Shown here: positions 56,648 to 64,000 of the stretch, piece by piece
How the letters are laid out: the number at the start of each line of letters is the position of its first letter
Numbering within the stretch: the stretch's first letter is position 1
Source of the DNA: Pseudomonas abyssi
GTDB taxonomy: Bacteria; Pseudomonadota; Gammaproteobacteria; Pseudomonadales; Pseudomonadaceae
Direction: 5' to 3'
DNA length: 64,000 nucleotides
NCBI RefSeq assembly: GCF_002307495.1
Contig: NZ_NTMR01000003.1
Location: 372,001-436,000, forward strand
Made by a program: the position numbers and the translations under genes
Notes under the pieces: generated by a model
Database searches by the model: none
The model's input: the letters and a program-made list of their open reading frames with translations, nothing else
What the model was told of the DNA's origin: nothing

Positions 56648-58785
56648 CCGCGCCTCCAGGCGTGAAAGCGGGCGACCCACTGCAGCAGGCGTTCCGGCTG
56701 ATGGGCACGTTTCCATTGGCCGGCGGCGTACTTGTTGGCTTCGCTCAGGGTCGGGTAGCTGTGCACGGTGCCGAGGATCTTGTTCAGGCCGAGGTTGTGC
56801 TTCATCGCCAGCACGTATTCGGCGATCAGCTCACCGGCGTGGGCGCCGACGATGGTGACGCCGAGAATGCGGTCGCGGCCGGGCTCGGTCAGCACCTTGA
56901 CGAAGCCTTCGGCGGCTTCGTCGGCGATGGCGCGATCCAGGTCGTCGATGCCGTAGCGGGTCACCTCGTATTCCACCCCTTGCGCCTGCGCTTCGGTTTC
57001 CGACAGCCCCACGCGGGCGACCTCCGGGTCGGTAAAGGTGCAGTGCGGCAGTACTCGGTAATCCACTTTGAAGCGGCGGAAGCTGCCGAACAGCGCGTTG
57101 ACGGCGGCGTACCAGGCCTGATGCGATGCTGCGTGGGTAAACTGGTACGGGCCGGTGACATCCCCCACGGCAAAAACGTTGGGGAAGCGGGTGGCGAGAT
57201 ACTCGTTGGTATCCAGGGTGCCGTTGTCGCGCACCGCGAGGTTCAGCGTTTCGATGCCGTAGCCGCTGGTGTTGGCGACCCGGCCGAGGGCGACCAGCAC
57301 GCAGTCAAACTCGATTTCTACTGACTGGTCGCTGTCCTGCGAGCGGCAGAGAACGGTCGGTGTGCCGTTGCGCAGTTCAAAGCGCTCGGCCTGATGGTTC
57401 AGGCGCAGATCGACCCCTGCGCTGCCGAGACTGACCGTCACCAGTTCGCTGGCGTCGGCGTCTTCACGGGGCAGCAGGCGGTTGCCGCGCTCAATCTGGA
57501 TGACCTGTGAGCCGAGCTGCTGGAAGGCCAGTGCCAGCTCGCAGCCGATCGGGCCGCCGCCGAGTACCAGCAGTCGGCGCGGTTGCTCGCGCAGGTTCCA
57601 GACGGTGTCCGAGGTGACCATCGGTACGCTGTCGAGCCCCGGCAGGTCCGGTACGAGGGGACGTGCACCGGCCGCGATGATGATATTGCGCGTGCTGATG
57701 CTGCGCCCGTTTACCTCGACGTGCCAGGGTGAGGCGATGCGCGCCTCACCGGTGATCACGTCGACGCCGAGGTCGGTATAGCGCTCGACCGAGTCGTGCG
57801 GCTCGATCTGCTTGATTACCCGCTGGACGCGTTCCATCACCGCGGCAAAGTCGACGGTTGCCTCGGCGTGGCTGTAGCCCAGCGCGGGCGCCTTGCGGAC
57901 TTCTGCGGCCAGTTTGGCCGAGCGAATCAACGCCTTGGACGGCACGCAGCCGGTGTTGAGGCAATCGCCGCCCATGGCGTGTTTCTCGATCAGGCTGACG
58001 TCGGCCTTGACCGCTGCGGCAATGTAGGCGCTGACCAGTCCGCCGCTGCCAGCACCAATTACCACCAGATTGCGGTCGAACTGTTTGGGCTTTTGCCAGC
58101 CTTTGTAGACCCGGCGCGCCTTGATCACGTCCAGCAGGCGTCGGGCGATCAACGGGAACAGGCCCAGCAGCACGAAGGCGCCGAGCAGCCCCGGCGAGAG
58201 GATGCCGGCCAGTGAGTCCAGCTGGCCCAGTTCTCGGCCGGCGTTCACGTAAACCAGGGTGCCGGGCAACATGCCGAGCTGGCTGACCCACCAGAAGGTG
58301 CGGGCGGGCAGGCGGGTGAGGCCCATCGCCAGATTGATCAGAAAGAACGGAAACGCTGGCACCAGCCGCAGGGCAAACAGGTAGAACGCGCCTTCGCGGT
58401 CGATGCCCTGATTGATGCGTTCCAGTCGTGAGCCAAAGCGCTGCTGAACCCAATCCTGCAGCAGAAAGCGGCTGATCAGCATCGCCAATGTTGCGCCGGC
58501 GGTGGAAGCAAAGGACACCAGCAGCAGACCCCAGCCAAGGCCAAACAGGGCGCCGCCGATCAGGGACAGCAGCGCGGCGCCGGGCAGCGACAGCGCCGTC
58601 ACCAGCACATAGAGCCCTACATACAGGGCGCTGGCGAGAATTGGCTGGTTGGTTACCTGCTGGTCAAGGACCTGCTGCTGTGCTTTCAGCGCGTCCAGAC
58701 TCAGGTGCTGCTGCAGACCCGAGGCAAAGAAGCCTGCGACCAGCGCCGCGACCACGGCGAGCAGCAACAGACGACGCAGGTTCAT
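56644..58785 (-). CDS. VTT (TVP38/TMEM64) domain fused to a mercuric-reductase-like flavoprotein
   Basis: 713 residues. Residues about 5-215 are a VTT/SNARE-associated membrane domain (PGAALLSLIGGALFGLGWG; FAS-type G-x-x-x-G segments), followed by a pyridine nucleotide-disulfide oxidoreductase with FAD motif GAGSGG (244-249), redox pair C275/C280 in GGDCLNTGCVPSK, NAD motif VLGGGPIGCELA, and the dimerisation domain with VHSYPTLSEA. ATG 58785 overlaps the phosphoesterase stop (ATGA). Reduction of a metal, quinone or disulfide at the membrane is plausible; the substrate is unknown. Confidence 0.9.
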   Translation of the reverse strand: MNLRRLLLLAVVAALVAGFFASGLQQHLSLDALKAQQQVLDQQVTNQPILASALYVGLYVLVTALSLPGAALLSLIGGALFGLGWGLLLVSFASTAGATLAMLISRFLLQDWVQQRFGSRLERINQGIDREGAFYLFALRLVPAFPFFLINLAMGLTRLPARTFWWVSQLGMLPGTLVYVNAGRELGQLDSLAGILSPGLLGAFVLLGLFPLIARRLLDVIKARRVYKGWQKPKQFDRNLVVIGAGSGGLVSAYIAAAVKADVSLIEKHAMGGDCLNTGCVPSKALIRSAKLAAEVRKAPALGYSHAEATVDFAAVMERVQRVIKQIEPHDSVERYTDLGVDVITGEARIASPWHVEVNGRSISTRNIIIAAGARPLVPDLPGLDSVPMVTSDTVWNLREQPRRLLVLGGGPIGCELALAFQQLGSQVIQIERGNRLLPREDADASELVTVSLGSAGVDLRLNHQAERFELRNGTPTVLCRSQDSDQSVEIEFDCVLVALGRVANTSGYGIETLNLAVRDNGTLDTNEYLATRFPNVFAVGDVTGPYQFTHAASHQAWYAAVNALFGSFRRFKVDYRVLPHCTFTDPEVARVGLSETEAQAQGVEYEVTRYGIDDLDRAIADEAAEGFVKVLTEPGRDRILGVTIVGAHAGELIAEYVLAMKHNLGLNKILGTVHSYPTLSEANKYAAGQWKRAHQPERLLQWVARFHAWRRG

Positions 58786-59741
58786 GACAGCATCTCCAGC
58801 GCACAGAGCGTGTTGGCGAGGGTAAAGCCCTTGATGCAGGCCTGTTCGGGCGTCATGTCGGTTCCTTGGTTGATGCGCTGCCAATACGACAGCGCTGCGG
58901 GTGAGTCGTCAGGCCACTGGCGTTTGAACTCAGCGGCAAAGGCGTGCTGGTCATAGGTGACGGGCAACGCTTCGATGATCAACGGGCCGACTTGCGCGCG
59001 GTAGATTGCGGCGGCGGAAGCAGTGCGCGCGATGCGGGTGATCAGCCCATAGCGGCCGTTGTTGAAGTTGGGCATGCCAGCGGCACCGTTGTTGATCACC
59101 GCCCACTCGCCGTTGCTCAGCGCGGCCGGGCTGCAGGTGTGGCTGCAGGCCAGCACACGGATGCGGTTTTCTGCGAACCATTGGTCCAGTTGCTGCTGGC
59201 GTTCGGGGCTTTGCAGTCGGGCATGATCGCACTGCCAGCCGGCCAGTGACTGCTCATCGCCGTGGGTGATGGCGATGCGCTCGCCGGCGACCTCGACAAC
59301 TAGCGAGGCTGGACGGCGACCGAGTTGCTCGGCCATGCCGGGCAGGCCGCCTACGGTCTGTTGCAGCTGCTGGTGAATGCGGTTGGAACGCTCGACCGTG
59401 ACGGCGTCGGTCTGCTCCGGATAGGCGCAGCCGCAACCAAAGTCGTCGCCCGCGCGGGCCAGTTCGGTTTCTACATTGCCGCGCAGCGGGTAGTGACGTT
59501 GCAGGCGTTGCTCGATGTTGCTGAACACCGCCGGGTCGCGGTCGAACCAGTGGGCGTCACCGTTGAACACGGCTGTTGCGCCGGGTTCGCCAGCGACGCG
59601 CCGCTCGATGGCGTCCAGCGCCTGACGGTTGCCGTACAGTCCGCCGACGATATACAGCACATCACACTGCAGGGTGGCAGGCGTGCTGAAGGCGTCAGCA
59701 GGCAGGCGATAGTCTGCCGGGCAACTGCGGCCCTTGCTCAT
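58782..59741 (-). CDS. Metallophosphoesterase-like protein with degenerate metal-ligand motifs
   Basis: 319 residues with a calcineurin-like pattern: IVGGLYGN (33-38 in GGLYGN; normally D-x-H-GN), FNGDAHWFD (60-65), LRGNVETE (88-91; normally GNHE), ITHGDEQ (H160) and CSHTCSP. Two of the expected metal ligands are replaced, so it may bind metal differently or not be a hydrolase. ATG 59741 with GGAGA upstream; both ends overlap neighbouring genes by four bases. It belongs to the ArsS operon. Confidence 0.78.
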   Translation of the reverse strand: MSKGRSCPADYRLPADAFSTPATLQCDVLYIVGGLYGNRQALDAIERRVAGEPGATAVFNGDAHWFDRDPAVFSNIEQRLQRHYPLRGNVETELARAGDDFGCGCAYPEQTDAVTVERSNRIHQQLQQTVGGLPGMAEQLGRRPASLVVEVAGERIAITHGDEQSLAGWQCDHARLQSPERQQQLDQWFAENRIRVLACSHTCSPAALSNGEWAVINNGAAGMPNFNNGRYGLITRIARTASAAAIYRAQVGPLIIEALPVTYDQHAFAAEFKRQWPDDSPAALSYWQRINQGTDMTPEQACIKGFTLANTLCALEMLS

Positions 59742-61108
59742 GCGGCTCTCCGGGTCAGCATGCCGGGCAACAGGTAGCCGGCGGTACACAGAATCAGCCC
59801 GTACAGGTTGGTGCCGAGCAGCAGCGCGTAGCGACCGTCACCAATAGCCCAGCTCTGCGGAATCCAGCCGAGGGTGAGGGCAACGCCCAGCCCGATGCCG
59901 GTCCAGAAACTCAGGTGAAAGCCGAGACGGGTGGGCCGCACGAAGCCGTGCAACAGGAACACCGGGGCCAACCCGATGACCATGGTGCCGCTGATGGTGG
60001 TGGCCTTGAGAATGTCGGTGCCAGCGAGCATCGGCAGATTGCCGAGCAGGGCGAACACCAGCATGGTCGCCATGCCGACACCAATCGCCTTCTGGCCCAG
60101 ATCCCGCTGCAGCAGGGCGGGCAACTCGCGGCCGCTGAGGCGGGCGAGGCTGGAGAAGGTCGAGTCCAGGGTGGAGCCGGCGGCGGAAATCATTACCAGC
60201 GTCATCACGATCAGCGCGCCAACGCCGAGACTTTTCGCCAACGCCGCGGGTACGTTGCCGCCAGCCTCGATACCGCCGAGGGTAGCGTGCACGCCGATCA
60301 GGCTGAAGGCCAGAATGGCAACGAAGCCCAGCACGCCAGCCAGGGTGAAGGCGCGCAGCATGGATTTCTCTTCACTGATGAAGCCGCGGTCGGTCAGCAC
60401 CGGGTCGTGAAAGGGGTAGCTTAGCAGCTGCAGGCAGGCGACCAGAAACAGATCCACACCGGCGTTGAGCGCCCAGTGGCTGGTGCTGGTCAGTTCGGCG
60501 GTGCTGTGATTCGGTAATACCAACCCCAGCACCCAAACCAGTGCGATGACGAAGATCGCGGCTTGCGCCGCGTCGGTCAGGATTGAGCTGCGCAGCCCGC
60601 CGCGCAGGCTGTAGGCCAGCGTCACAGCGGTAAACAGCAGTGCTGCGCCGATAAACGCCGGGCTGCCGCTGTCGCCGTAGTAGCCGCCGACTACGGCGGT
60701 GTTGCTCCAGACCTCGTTGAACAGGCGAATCAGAATCGCCGCCGAGAACGCCAGCGCGGCGCCGCGGCCGTAGTTGCTGGTCAGAAAGCTGACCAGGCTG
60801 GTTGCCTGAAAACGTCGGCGCAGGCGGTAGATCACCAGCCCGCAGAGCGGGATAGACAGCCAGTAGGTGGCGTAGGCCAGGCCGCCGACCAGACCAAACT
60901 CGGCACCGAGATTGGCGGCATTGGTGACCGACTTGGCGAAGATCCAACTGATGAAGATGCTGGTGGTCAGCAGCAGTGGCGAGGCCTGGCGACCCTGGCT
61001 GTCTTCGCCATTGAAAAAGCCGCCAATGGTTACAGTGCGCGGCGAGAGCCAGTACATCAGCGCGCCGTAGGCCAGCAGGAAACCCCAAAAAAAGACGCCG
61101 GTCATCAT
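59738..61108 (-). CDS. Sodium:solute symporter family (SSS) transporter
   Basis: 456 residues, about 12-13 membrane segments. The SSS core is seen in LTTSIFISWIFAKSVTNAAN, SIPLCGLVIYRLRRRF, LFTAVTLAYSLRGGLRSSI and MISAAGSTLDSTFSSLARLS (the Na+-site helix). Start is ATG 61108 or the next codon, ATG 61105. It overlaps the phosphoesterase by four bases and follows arsS by 22. A polar solute of the ArsS pathway is the likely cargo, but nothing in the sequence names it. Confidence 0.87.
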   Translation of the reverse strand: MMTGVFFWGFLLAYGALMYWLSPRTVTIGGFFNGEDSQGRQASPLLLTTSIFISWIFAKSVTNAANLGAEFGLVGGLAYATYWLSIPLCGLVIYRLRRRFQATSLVSFLTSNYGRGAALAFSAAILIRLFNEVWSNTAVVGGYYGDSGSPAFIGAALLFTAVTLAYSLRGGLRSSILTDAAQAAIFVIALVWVLGLVLPNHSTAELTSTSHWALNAGVDLFLVACLQLLSYPFHDPVLTDRGFISEEKSMLRAFTLAGVLGFVAILAFSLIGVHATLGGIEAGGNVPAALAKSLGVGALIVMTLVMISAAGSTLDSTFSSLARLSGRELPALLQRDLGQKAIGVGMATMLVFALLGNLPMLAGTDILKATTISGTMVIGLAPVFLLHGFVRPTRLGFHLSFWTGIGLGVALTLGWIPQSWAIGDGRYALLLGTNLYGLILCTAGYLLPGMLTRRAA

Positions 61109-61130
61109 GGTGTGTATGGTCCTTCCCTGT

Positions 61131-62093
61131 TCAGTTAAGCGTACCGCCGCAGCTGGAGCCTTGGCCTGCAGTGCAGGCGAAGCAATGATCCCGCGTGGCA
61201 ATAGGGTGTTGGTTCAGCGGCTGCTCGAGCAGCTCGCGCAGGTGCGGGCGGTCGGACGCGAGGATGGGCATGGGCAGGTCGAGCATCTGGTTGAAGTCGC
61301 AGTCGTAAAGGTAGCCGCGCCAGTCGACGCTGACGGTGCCCCGGCACATCACGCCGGCGAGGTTGTCTGCACTGAAGTTGTCGCGCAGCAGCTGCATGTA
61401 GTTGTCAAACTGCCCACGGCTGACCAGGGTGCTGCCAAAACGCGCAATCGGCTGATTGGTGATGGTGTGCAGGTGGTTGAACTGGATGCCGAAGTCTTCC
61501 TGCAGGTGCTGCTTATAGTCCGCTTCCAGCGCCTGCTGCGGTGGCGGCAGGCTCGGGCCCTGAGGGTTGTAGACCAGATTCAGCTCAAGGTTGCTGTCAG
61601 GCTGCCCGTAGCCCAGCGCATTAAGTTTGCGCAGGCCTTCGATGCTGCGCTCGAAGACGCCGTCGCCGCGCTGGCTGTCGACATTGTCGCGCGAATAGCA
61701 GGGCAGGGAGGCTGATACGGCTACCTGCTCGGCGGCGAGAAAGTTCGCCAGGTCCTCATGGCGCGGCTCGGAGAGAATGGTCAGGTTGCAGCGGTCGATG
61801 ACCTTGAGACCTGCTGCTCTGGCGCGCCTGACCAGCGTGCGGAATTGCGGGTGCATTTCCGGTGCGCCGCCGGTCAGGTCCAGCGTGTCGACCGGGTGGG
61901 CGTCAATGACGTCGCACAGCAGCTCGACCAGTTCGGGCGACATGCTCTCGGTGCGGGTTGGGCCGGCGTTGACATGACAATGCAGGCAACGTTGGTTGCA
62001 GCGGTAGGTGAGGTTGACCTGCAACGTGTCCAGCGCGCCACGGCGTAGCGGCGGAAAGTCCAGGGTGTTGAGCAGGGGCAGGGTGTCGCGCAC
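61131..62093 (-). CDS. arsS: ArsS-type radical SAM protein (DUF3641 family)
   Basis: 320 residues. The radical SAM cluster motif is canonical, C32-x3-C36-x2-C39 (YRCNQRCLHCHVNAGP). The C-terminal part has further cysteines in MCRGTVSVDWRGYLYDCDFN and HCFACTAGQGSSCGG, as in the DUF3641 arsenosugar biosynthesis protein ArsS. The start is GTG 62093 with GAGGAGA upstream. No arsM was found in this window. First gene of the six-gene operon. Confidence 0.88.
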   Translation of the reverse strand: MRDTLPLLNTLDFPPLRRGALDTLQVNLTYRCNQRCLHCHVNAGPTRTESMSPELVELLCDVIDAHPVDTLDLTGGAPEMHPQFRTLVRRARAAGLKVIDRCNLTILSEPRHEDLANFLAAEQVAVSASLPCYSRDNVDSQRGDGVFERSIEGLRKLNALGYGQPDSNLELNLVYNPQGPSLPPPQQALEADYKQHLQEDFGIQFNHLHTITNQPIARFGSTLVSRGQFDNYMQLLRDNFSADNLAGVMCRGTVSVDWRGYLYDCDFNQMLDLPMPILASDRPHLRELLEQPLNQHPIATRDHCFACTAGQGSSCGGTLN

Positions 62094-62112
62094 GGTATCT
62101 CCTCGTTTGTCG

Positions 62113-62145
62113 TGTAACAGACCCCGGTAAAGCGCATCTGTTACA
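62113..62145. promoter_or_regulatory. Inverted repeat in the divergent arsS/methyltransferase intergenic region
   Basis: TGTAACAGA (62113-62121) and TCTGTTACA (62137-62145) are perfect 9-bp arms with a 15-bp spacer, 20-52 bp from the arsS GTG. A shared operator for both divergent genes, or a leader hairpin of arsS, are both possible. Confidence 0.55.
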
Positions 62146-62219
62146 TAACTGAACCAAGCCAGCTGATTTCAGTCTGGTAGTTTCAGGACTAGAACGCACG
62201 CCTTCATAGAGAGAAAACC

Positions 62220-63068
62220 ATGCGAAAACTAGCTTATGCCCTGCTGCTCTGCGCGGCTACCGTTCAGGCGCAAGAGCCCGCAGCGGTTACCCCGCCCCAG
62301 CTCGACGAGGCTCAGGTGGCCGCTATTCGCGCCGCCGTGGGCAACAGCGGTCGCACCATCACCAATGTCACCCGCGACGCTTACCGCAATCCCGAGCAGA
62401 CGCTGACCTTCTTTGGCGTGACGCCCGAGCAGACGGTGGTGGAAGTCTGGCCAGGCGGTGGCTGGTATACCGAGGTGCTGGCGCCGCTGTTGCGCGACCA
62501 GGGCACACTGATTGCCGCGCACTTTGATCCGGATAGCGAGGTCGGCTTTTTCAAGCGCTCGCGCGCGCAGTTTGAGGAAAAGCTGGCAGAGCACCCGGAG
62601 CGTTACGATCAGGTGCAACTGACGACGCTCAACTATGACGTCGACACACCGATCACCGAGCCTGGTACGGCCGACCGGGTGCTGACCTTCCGCAATGTGC
62701 ACAACTGGCTGGCGGCGGGTGACGGCAAGGCTGAGGTGATGTTCGACAAGTTTTATGCAGCGCTCAAGCCGGGCGGCATGCTAGGCGTGGTCGAGCACCG
62801 GGCCAAGGCGGGCACCTCGCTGGAGCAGATGATCGACTCGGGGTATGTCACGGAGGAGAAGGTGCGCGAGCTGGCCAGCAACGCCGGCTTTGAATTGCTA
62901 TCGGTCAGCCCGGCCAACCAGAATCCGCGCGACACCACCGAGCATCCGGAGGGCGTCTGGACGCTGCCACCCACGCTGCGTCTGGGTGATGAGCAACGTG
63001 CGCACTATCTGGCCATTGGTGAAAGTGACCGGATGACGCTGTTGTTTATCAAGCCAGAGCAGCAGTAA
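62220..63068 (+). CDS. Class I SAM methyltransferase-like protein with a signal peptide
   Basis: 282 residues. N-terminal MRKLAYALLLCAATVQAQEP is a clear Sec signal with predicted cleavage after VQA; there is no lipobox. The Rossmann-like motif I is VVEVWPGGGWYTEVLAPLL, with DRVLTFRNVHNWLA and GGMLGVVEHRA as later motifs. SAM is not known to be available in the periplasm, so activity there is doubtful. Divergent from the ArsS operon across a 126-bp gap. Confidence 0.83.
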   Translation: MRKLAYALLLCAATVQAQEPAAVTPPQLDEAQVAAIRAAVGNSGRTITNVTRDAYRNPEQTLTFFGVTPEQTVVEVWPGGGWYTEVLAPLLRDQGTLIAAHFDPDSEVGFFKRSRAQFEEKLAEHPERYDQVQLTTLNYDVDTPITEPGTADRVLTFRNVHNWLAAGDGKAEVMFDKFYAALKPGGMLGVVEHRAKAGTSLEQMIDSGYVTEEKVRELASNAGFELLSVSPANQNPRDTTEHPEGVWTLPPTLRLGDEQRAHYLAIGESDRMTLLFIKPEQQ

Positions 63069-63077
63069 GTCTGCTAA

Positions 63078-63116
63078 CGATCTGAAGGAGGCCTCTGTCT
63101 TCTTCAGATCGCTCGT
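63078..63116 (+). terminator. Probable terminator of the methyltransferase gene
   Basis: CGATCTGAAG (63078-63087) pairs perfectly with CTTCAGATCG (63102-63111), followed by CTCGTTT. Ten-base stem, 10 bases after the stop; the T-run is short. Confidence 0.6.
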
Positions 63117-63149
63117 TTATATCCTTTCTTGCTCTCTGCGTAGGCCGCA

Positions 63150-64000
63150 CTAGTCCCCTTTGCTGCGACTCAGCTCGCGCCGATACGCCGTCGGGCTCAT
63201 ATTGGTCCAGCGGCGGAAGGCGCGGGTGAAGCTGCTCGGGTCTAGAAAGCCCAGCTCGTAGGCAATGCTGGTCAGGGACATCTGGCCGTCCACAATCAGC
63301 CTTATTGCGGCTTCCCGTCGCACTTCATCGGCCAGCTGTTCGTAGCTGGTCCCTTCCTGGCTCAACTTGCGGCGCAGGTGGCGCGGACTGATGTTCAGCG
63401 GCTCCGCTACCCGTTCGGCGCTGATATCACCTGACCCCAACAGCAGATGAATGCGGCGCCTGACCTGCTCGGTCAGGGCGTGGCTGGGCAGGGCAGCCTG
63501 CATGGTTTCAAGCGCGGCGACCAGTTTGGGCAGGATAAAGGGGCTGGCGCTTGGCAGGGGGTGCCTGACCAAGGCTTGATCCAACACCAGCGTGTGTGGT
63601 CCGCCAAAGACGACCTCATTTCGGTGGAACAGCTGGCGGGCGATGTGTTCATCGGCGCAGCCCGGTATCTGCAGCTGCTGCAACAAGCCCTGGCTGCCGA
63701 CGTCCAGGCGGTTGAAGAAGCGGCTGAGGTAGCCCAGCACGGCATCGGTGTGCTGGTAGTGCGGATTACCCACCGGCTGCAGCGTGAGGTGCAATTTGCC
63801 CTCGGCCGCGCGGGAGACCAGCTTCAGTTGAGTGCTGAAAATACTGAAAAAGCGTTCCAGCAGGGCGACGGCATCTTCCATGCGGGGGCTGGCTGCTGCA
63901 GCCAGCGCCAGTGCTGCATAGGCCGTGGGCGCAAATACCCGGTGAATGCGCAGGCCAAACAGGGGGTCTTCGGAGATGCGTACAGCCTCGTCCCAGGCGT
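63150..64000 (-). CDS. AraC-family transcriptional regulator (5' end cut by window edge)
   Basis: The frame stays open to base 64000 and begins in the window at WDEAVRISEDPLFGLRI, so the N-terminus lies outside. The N-terminal part resembles the arabinose-binding-type domain (PF12625 class). The C-terminal AraC double helix-turn-helix is complete: ISAERVAEPLNISPRHLRRKL and LTSIAYELGFLDPSSFTRAF with MSPTAYRREL. Target unknown; the neighbouring methyltransferase or ArsS operon are candidates. Confidence 0.9.
   Translation of the reverse strand, partial: AWDEAVRISEDPLFGLRIHRVFAPTAYAALALAAAASPRMEDAVALLERFFSIFSTQLKLVSRAAEGKLHLTLQPVGNPHYQHTDAVLGYLSRFFNRLDVGSQGLLQQLQIPGCADEHIARQLFHRNEVVFGGPHTLVLDQALVRHPLPSASPFILPKLVAALETMQAALPSHALTEQVRRRIHLLLGSGDISAERVAEPLNISPRHLRRKLSQEGTSYEQLADEVRREAAIRLIVDGQMSLTSIAYELGFLDPSSFTRAFRRWTNMSPTAYRRELSRSKGD

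Noticed and set aside
62220..63068. ArsM arsenite methyltransferase as partner of ArsS
   Set aside because: It has a signal peptide and lacks the conserved cysteines of ArsM; the motif pattern is of a different methyltransferase family.

Overview
The window is about 64 kb of GC-rich gammaproteobacterial chromosome, almost certainly Pseudomonadaceae. The block fliA-cheYZAB-motCD-parC/parP-cheW, then fliK, ccmABCDEFGHI and later smc-zipA-ligA follows the gene order familiar from Pseudomonas. The marine-type accessory modules would suit a Halopseudomonas-like species, but that is inference. No tRNA, rRNA or CRISPR array was seen.

Layout. 1-12133 is the chemotaxis and motor block: 3' part of fliA, cheY, cheZ, cheA, cheB, the MotCD stator, a ParC/ParP/CheW array-positioning module, a DUF2802 gene, then fhlB and fliK on the opposite strand. 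12305-19229 is a complete cytochrome c maturation operon, including a 55-residue ccmD. 19230-29502 holds a structured intergenic repeat, a SpoIIAA-like gene, an MFS gene, smc, zipA, ligA and dusC. 29643-37069 holds a chemoreceptor with a C-terminal sensor-like region, an orphan flavoprotein, and an MFS/thiolase/acyl-CoA dehydrogenase group.

37115-48384 is the main accessory region. It holds a HipA/HipB-like pair in reversed order, a YigZ gene, and a complete eight-gene Nit1C cluster (nitBCDEFGH on the minus strand, nitA divergent). Nit1C is linked in the literature to growth on cyanide as nitrogen source. A consensus sigma-54 promoter lies in front of nitB, and three copies of a TACGA-N4-TCGTA-like site lie between it and nitA. 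Downstream of nitA are REP-like palindromes and a 188-bp MITE-like element.

48385-54981 (minus strand) carries alkB, an ogt-type methyltransferase, two SDR genes, surE, and a kinase/acyl-CoA dehydrogenase pair resembling the two halves of animal ACAD10/11. 55146-62093 is a six-gene, mostly overlapping minus-strand operon: ArsS-type radical SAM protein, SSS transporter, degenerate metallophosphoesterase, VTT/flavoprotein fusion and two arsenosugar-type glycosyltransferases, with no arsM in view. A methyltransferase with a signal peptide is divergent from it, and an AraC-type regulator runs off the right edge. Dispersed inverted repeats built from CAAGC/GCTTG units sit in several intergenic gaps.
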